Part shown: piece by piece, positions 4,758 to 5,712 of the stretch | Layout of the letters: every line of letters begins with the position of its first letter | Position numbering within the stretch: position 1 is the first letter of the stretch | Source of the DNA: a bacterium | Lineage (GTDB): Bacteria; Chloroflexota; Dormibacteria; Aeolococcales; Bog-877 | Reading direction: 5' to 3' | DNA: 5,712 nt | NCBI GenBank assembly: GCA_021798435.1 | Contig: JAJZGN010000130.1 | Location: 1 to 5,712, forward strand | Program-made: the position numbers and the translations under genes | Notes under the pieces: generated by a model | What the model was told of the DNA's origin: nothing | Seen by the model: the letters and a program-made list of their open reading frames with translations, nothing else | Database searches by the model: none

Positions 4758-5712
4758 GTCGTCGATGTGGGGCATCCAGGACTCGGCGTATTCGACGATC
4801 TCGGAAGGCCCGGCCGCCTCCAGCGGGTGCAGCGGCCGGAGCGCGTCGATCATCACCGCCACCTCGTCGTGGTGAGTCTTGGTGCCCTCGCGGTCCCGCT
4901 CGATGGCCTTGGGCTGGGGCCCGTGGTGGATCCCCTGAGGGTGCCAGGTCATCATCCCGGCATCGATCCCGGCCCGGCTCATGAACGTCCCGGCGTGATA
5001 GAAGAGCACCTCGTCGTAGTCGATGTTGCGGTGGTAGAAGGGCAGGCGCACCGCCCCGGGGTCGTCGAGCCCCTCCACGCGCCGGGGAGCGAAGGTGCAG
5101 AGCACGAACCCCGAGGTCTTGAGCGTGGTGTGCACCGAGGGCGGGAGGTGGAACCGCCCCGAGGTCACCGGGCGGATGTCCGAGACGTTGAGGGCGAAGG
5201 CGGAGAGGTCCCCCTTCCAGCCCACCGTGTCCAAGGGGTCGAAGGGGTAGAAGACGCGGGTCCACTGCCCCTCCCGCTCGATCACCATCTCCCACTCCGA
5301 GCTGGCGTTGGGAGGAGTCCCTGGGAGGGGCAGCTCCGGGAGGCGGAGGACCGCCCGGTCGAAGGGCGAGTGCTGGCCCATCCGGTCCGCTCCCGGCAGC
5401 TGCGGCATCTCCGGAGAGGCGATCACCAAGAGGAAGCTCTCCTCGCCGGTGGGGAAGAAGCGATGGGTGGTGCCCCTCGGCAGCACCAGGTAGTCCCCCG
5501 GCCCGTAGGAGAGGACCCCGAAGTCGGTGAGGAGGGTTCCGGCGCCGCGATGGACGAAGTAGATGAGGTCCACGTCGGCGTTGCGATAGCAGTAGGGCAT
5601 GGCCTCCCGGCGCCGGGAGACGGAGATGCGGACGTCCTGATTGCCGAGCACCGGGGCCACCGGGGCCGCCGGGTCGCCCTGGTCCGCCGCCGCCACCTGG
5701 CGGAGGTCGTAG
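4755..5712 (-). CDS. Homogentisate 1,2-dioxygenase, C-terminal 318 residues (5' end outside window)
   Basis: This Fe(II)-dependent cupin-fold enzyme opens the ring of homogentisate with O2, giving maleylacetoacetate. The frame is open to the window edge, so roughly 60-80 N-terminal residues are missing; GTG at 5696 is an internal codon, not a start. Numbering from the first complete codon (5711), the N-terminal half shows VSRRREAMPYCYRNADVD and the cupin-like stretch LSYGPGDYLVLPRGTTHRFF (68-87). The C-terminal half holds the active site. FHLPPSVHTTLKT (187-199) probably carries the catalytic His. FYHRNIDYDE (225-234) supplies iron ligands His227 and the following Glu. WHPQGIHHGP (256-265) supplies His263, matching the HGP motif of the human enzyme. 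The protein ends WMPHIDD. The FAH gene follows after 8 nt, as expected for a homogentisate operon. A related aromatic ring-cleaving substrate cannot be excluded, but the neighbour makes homogentisate most likely. Confidence 0.94.
   Translation of the reverse strand, partial: YDLRQVAAADQGDPAAPVAPVLGNQDVRISVSRRREAMPYCYRNADVDLIYFVHRGAGTLLTDFGVLSYGPGDYLVLPRGTTHRFFPTGEESFLLVIASPEMPQLPGADRMGQHSPFDRAVLRLPELPLPGTPPNASSEWEMVIEREGQWTRVFYPFDPLDTVGWKGDLSAFALNVSDIRPVTSGRFHLPPSVHTTLKTSGFVLCTFAPRRVEGLDDPGAVRLPFYHRNIDYDEVLFYHAGTFMSRAGIDAGMMTWHPQGIHHGPQPKAIERDREGTKTHHDEVAVMIDALRPLHPLEAAGPSEIVEYAESWMPHIDD

Noticed and set aside
4747..5295. N-terminal extension of the FAH frame, giving a 528-residue product
   Set aside because: The extra 183 codons overlap the dioxygenase gene in another frame and read as low-complexity Arg/Gly/Pro sequence. 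The GTG at 4746 has a good SD and begins the homologous part.
1..5712. CRISPR array, transposon ends, tRNA or rRNA genes, or a defence-type gene cluster
   Set aside because: No spaced direct repeats, transposase motifs, tRNA-like cloverleaf or rRNA sequence was seen, and every sizeable frame is explained by the six genes described.

Overview
This window is GC-rich (roughly 70% G+C by eye), tightly packed bacterial chromosome. Several genes start with GTG or TTG, and there is no plasmid, phage, insertion sequence, CRISPR or RNA gene. The gene mix (stand-alone IF-1, diguanylate cyclase, homogentisate pathway, a small protein resembling DUF6982) fits a free-living, aerobic, high-GC heterotroph. 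Protein flavour suggests an actinobacterial, Chloroflexota or Dormibacterota-like soil lineage, but this is an impression and not a phylogenetic result.

Layout, right to left, since most genes are on the minus strand. The 3' part of a homogentisate 1,2-dioxygenase gene (4755-5712, cut by the window edge) is followed after 8 nt by a fumarylacetoacetate hydrolase gene (3709-4746). These are two of the three ring-cleavage-side steps of tyrosine/phenylalanine degradation through homogentisate; no maleylacetoacetate isomerase is visible. After a 60-bp gap with a candidate -10 box and a 12-bp palindrome comes a translation initiation factor IF-1 gene with an N-terminal extension (3352-3648). It is convergent with a plus-strand gene (2764-3330) for a 188-residue protein that looks like a tandem duplication of a small beta-rich domain. 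A short GC hairpin lies between their stop codons.

A 220-bp divergent intergenic region (2544-2763) separates that gene from a minus-strand gene (432-2543) for a 703-residue membrane diguanylate cyclase: TM, extracytoplasmic domain, TM, HAMP, GAF, GGDEF with an intact inhibitory site. A strong dyad lies immediately upstream of its ribosome-binding site. Twenty bases after its stop is the start of a low-specificity L-threonine aldolase gene (1-411), which runs off the left edge.

Most of this is recognisable housekeeping, catabolic and signalling content. The less ordinary points are the extended, stand-alone IF-1, the duplicated-domain protein divergent from the cyclase, the leader dyads, and the odd start region of the threonine aldolase. 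I see no convincing evidence of a new multi-gene system.
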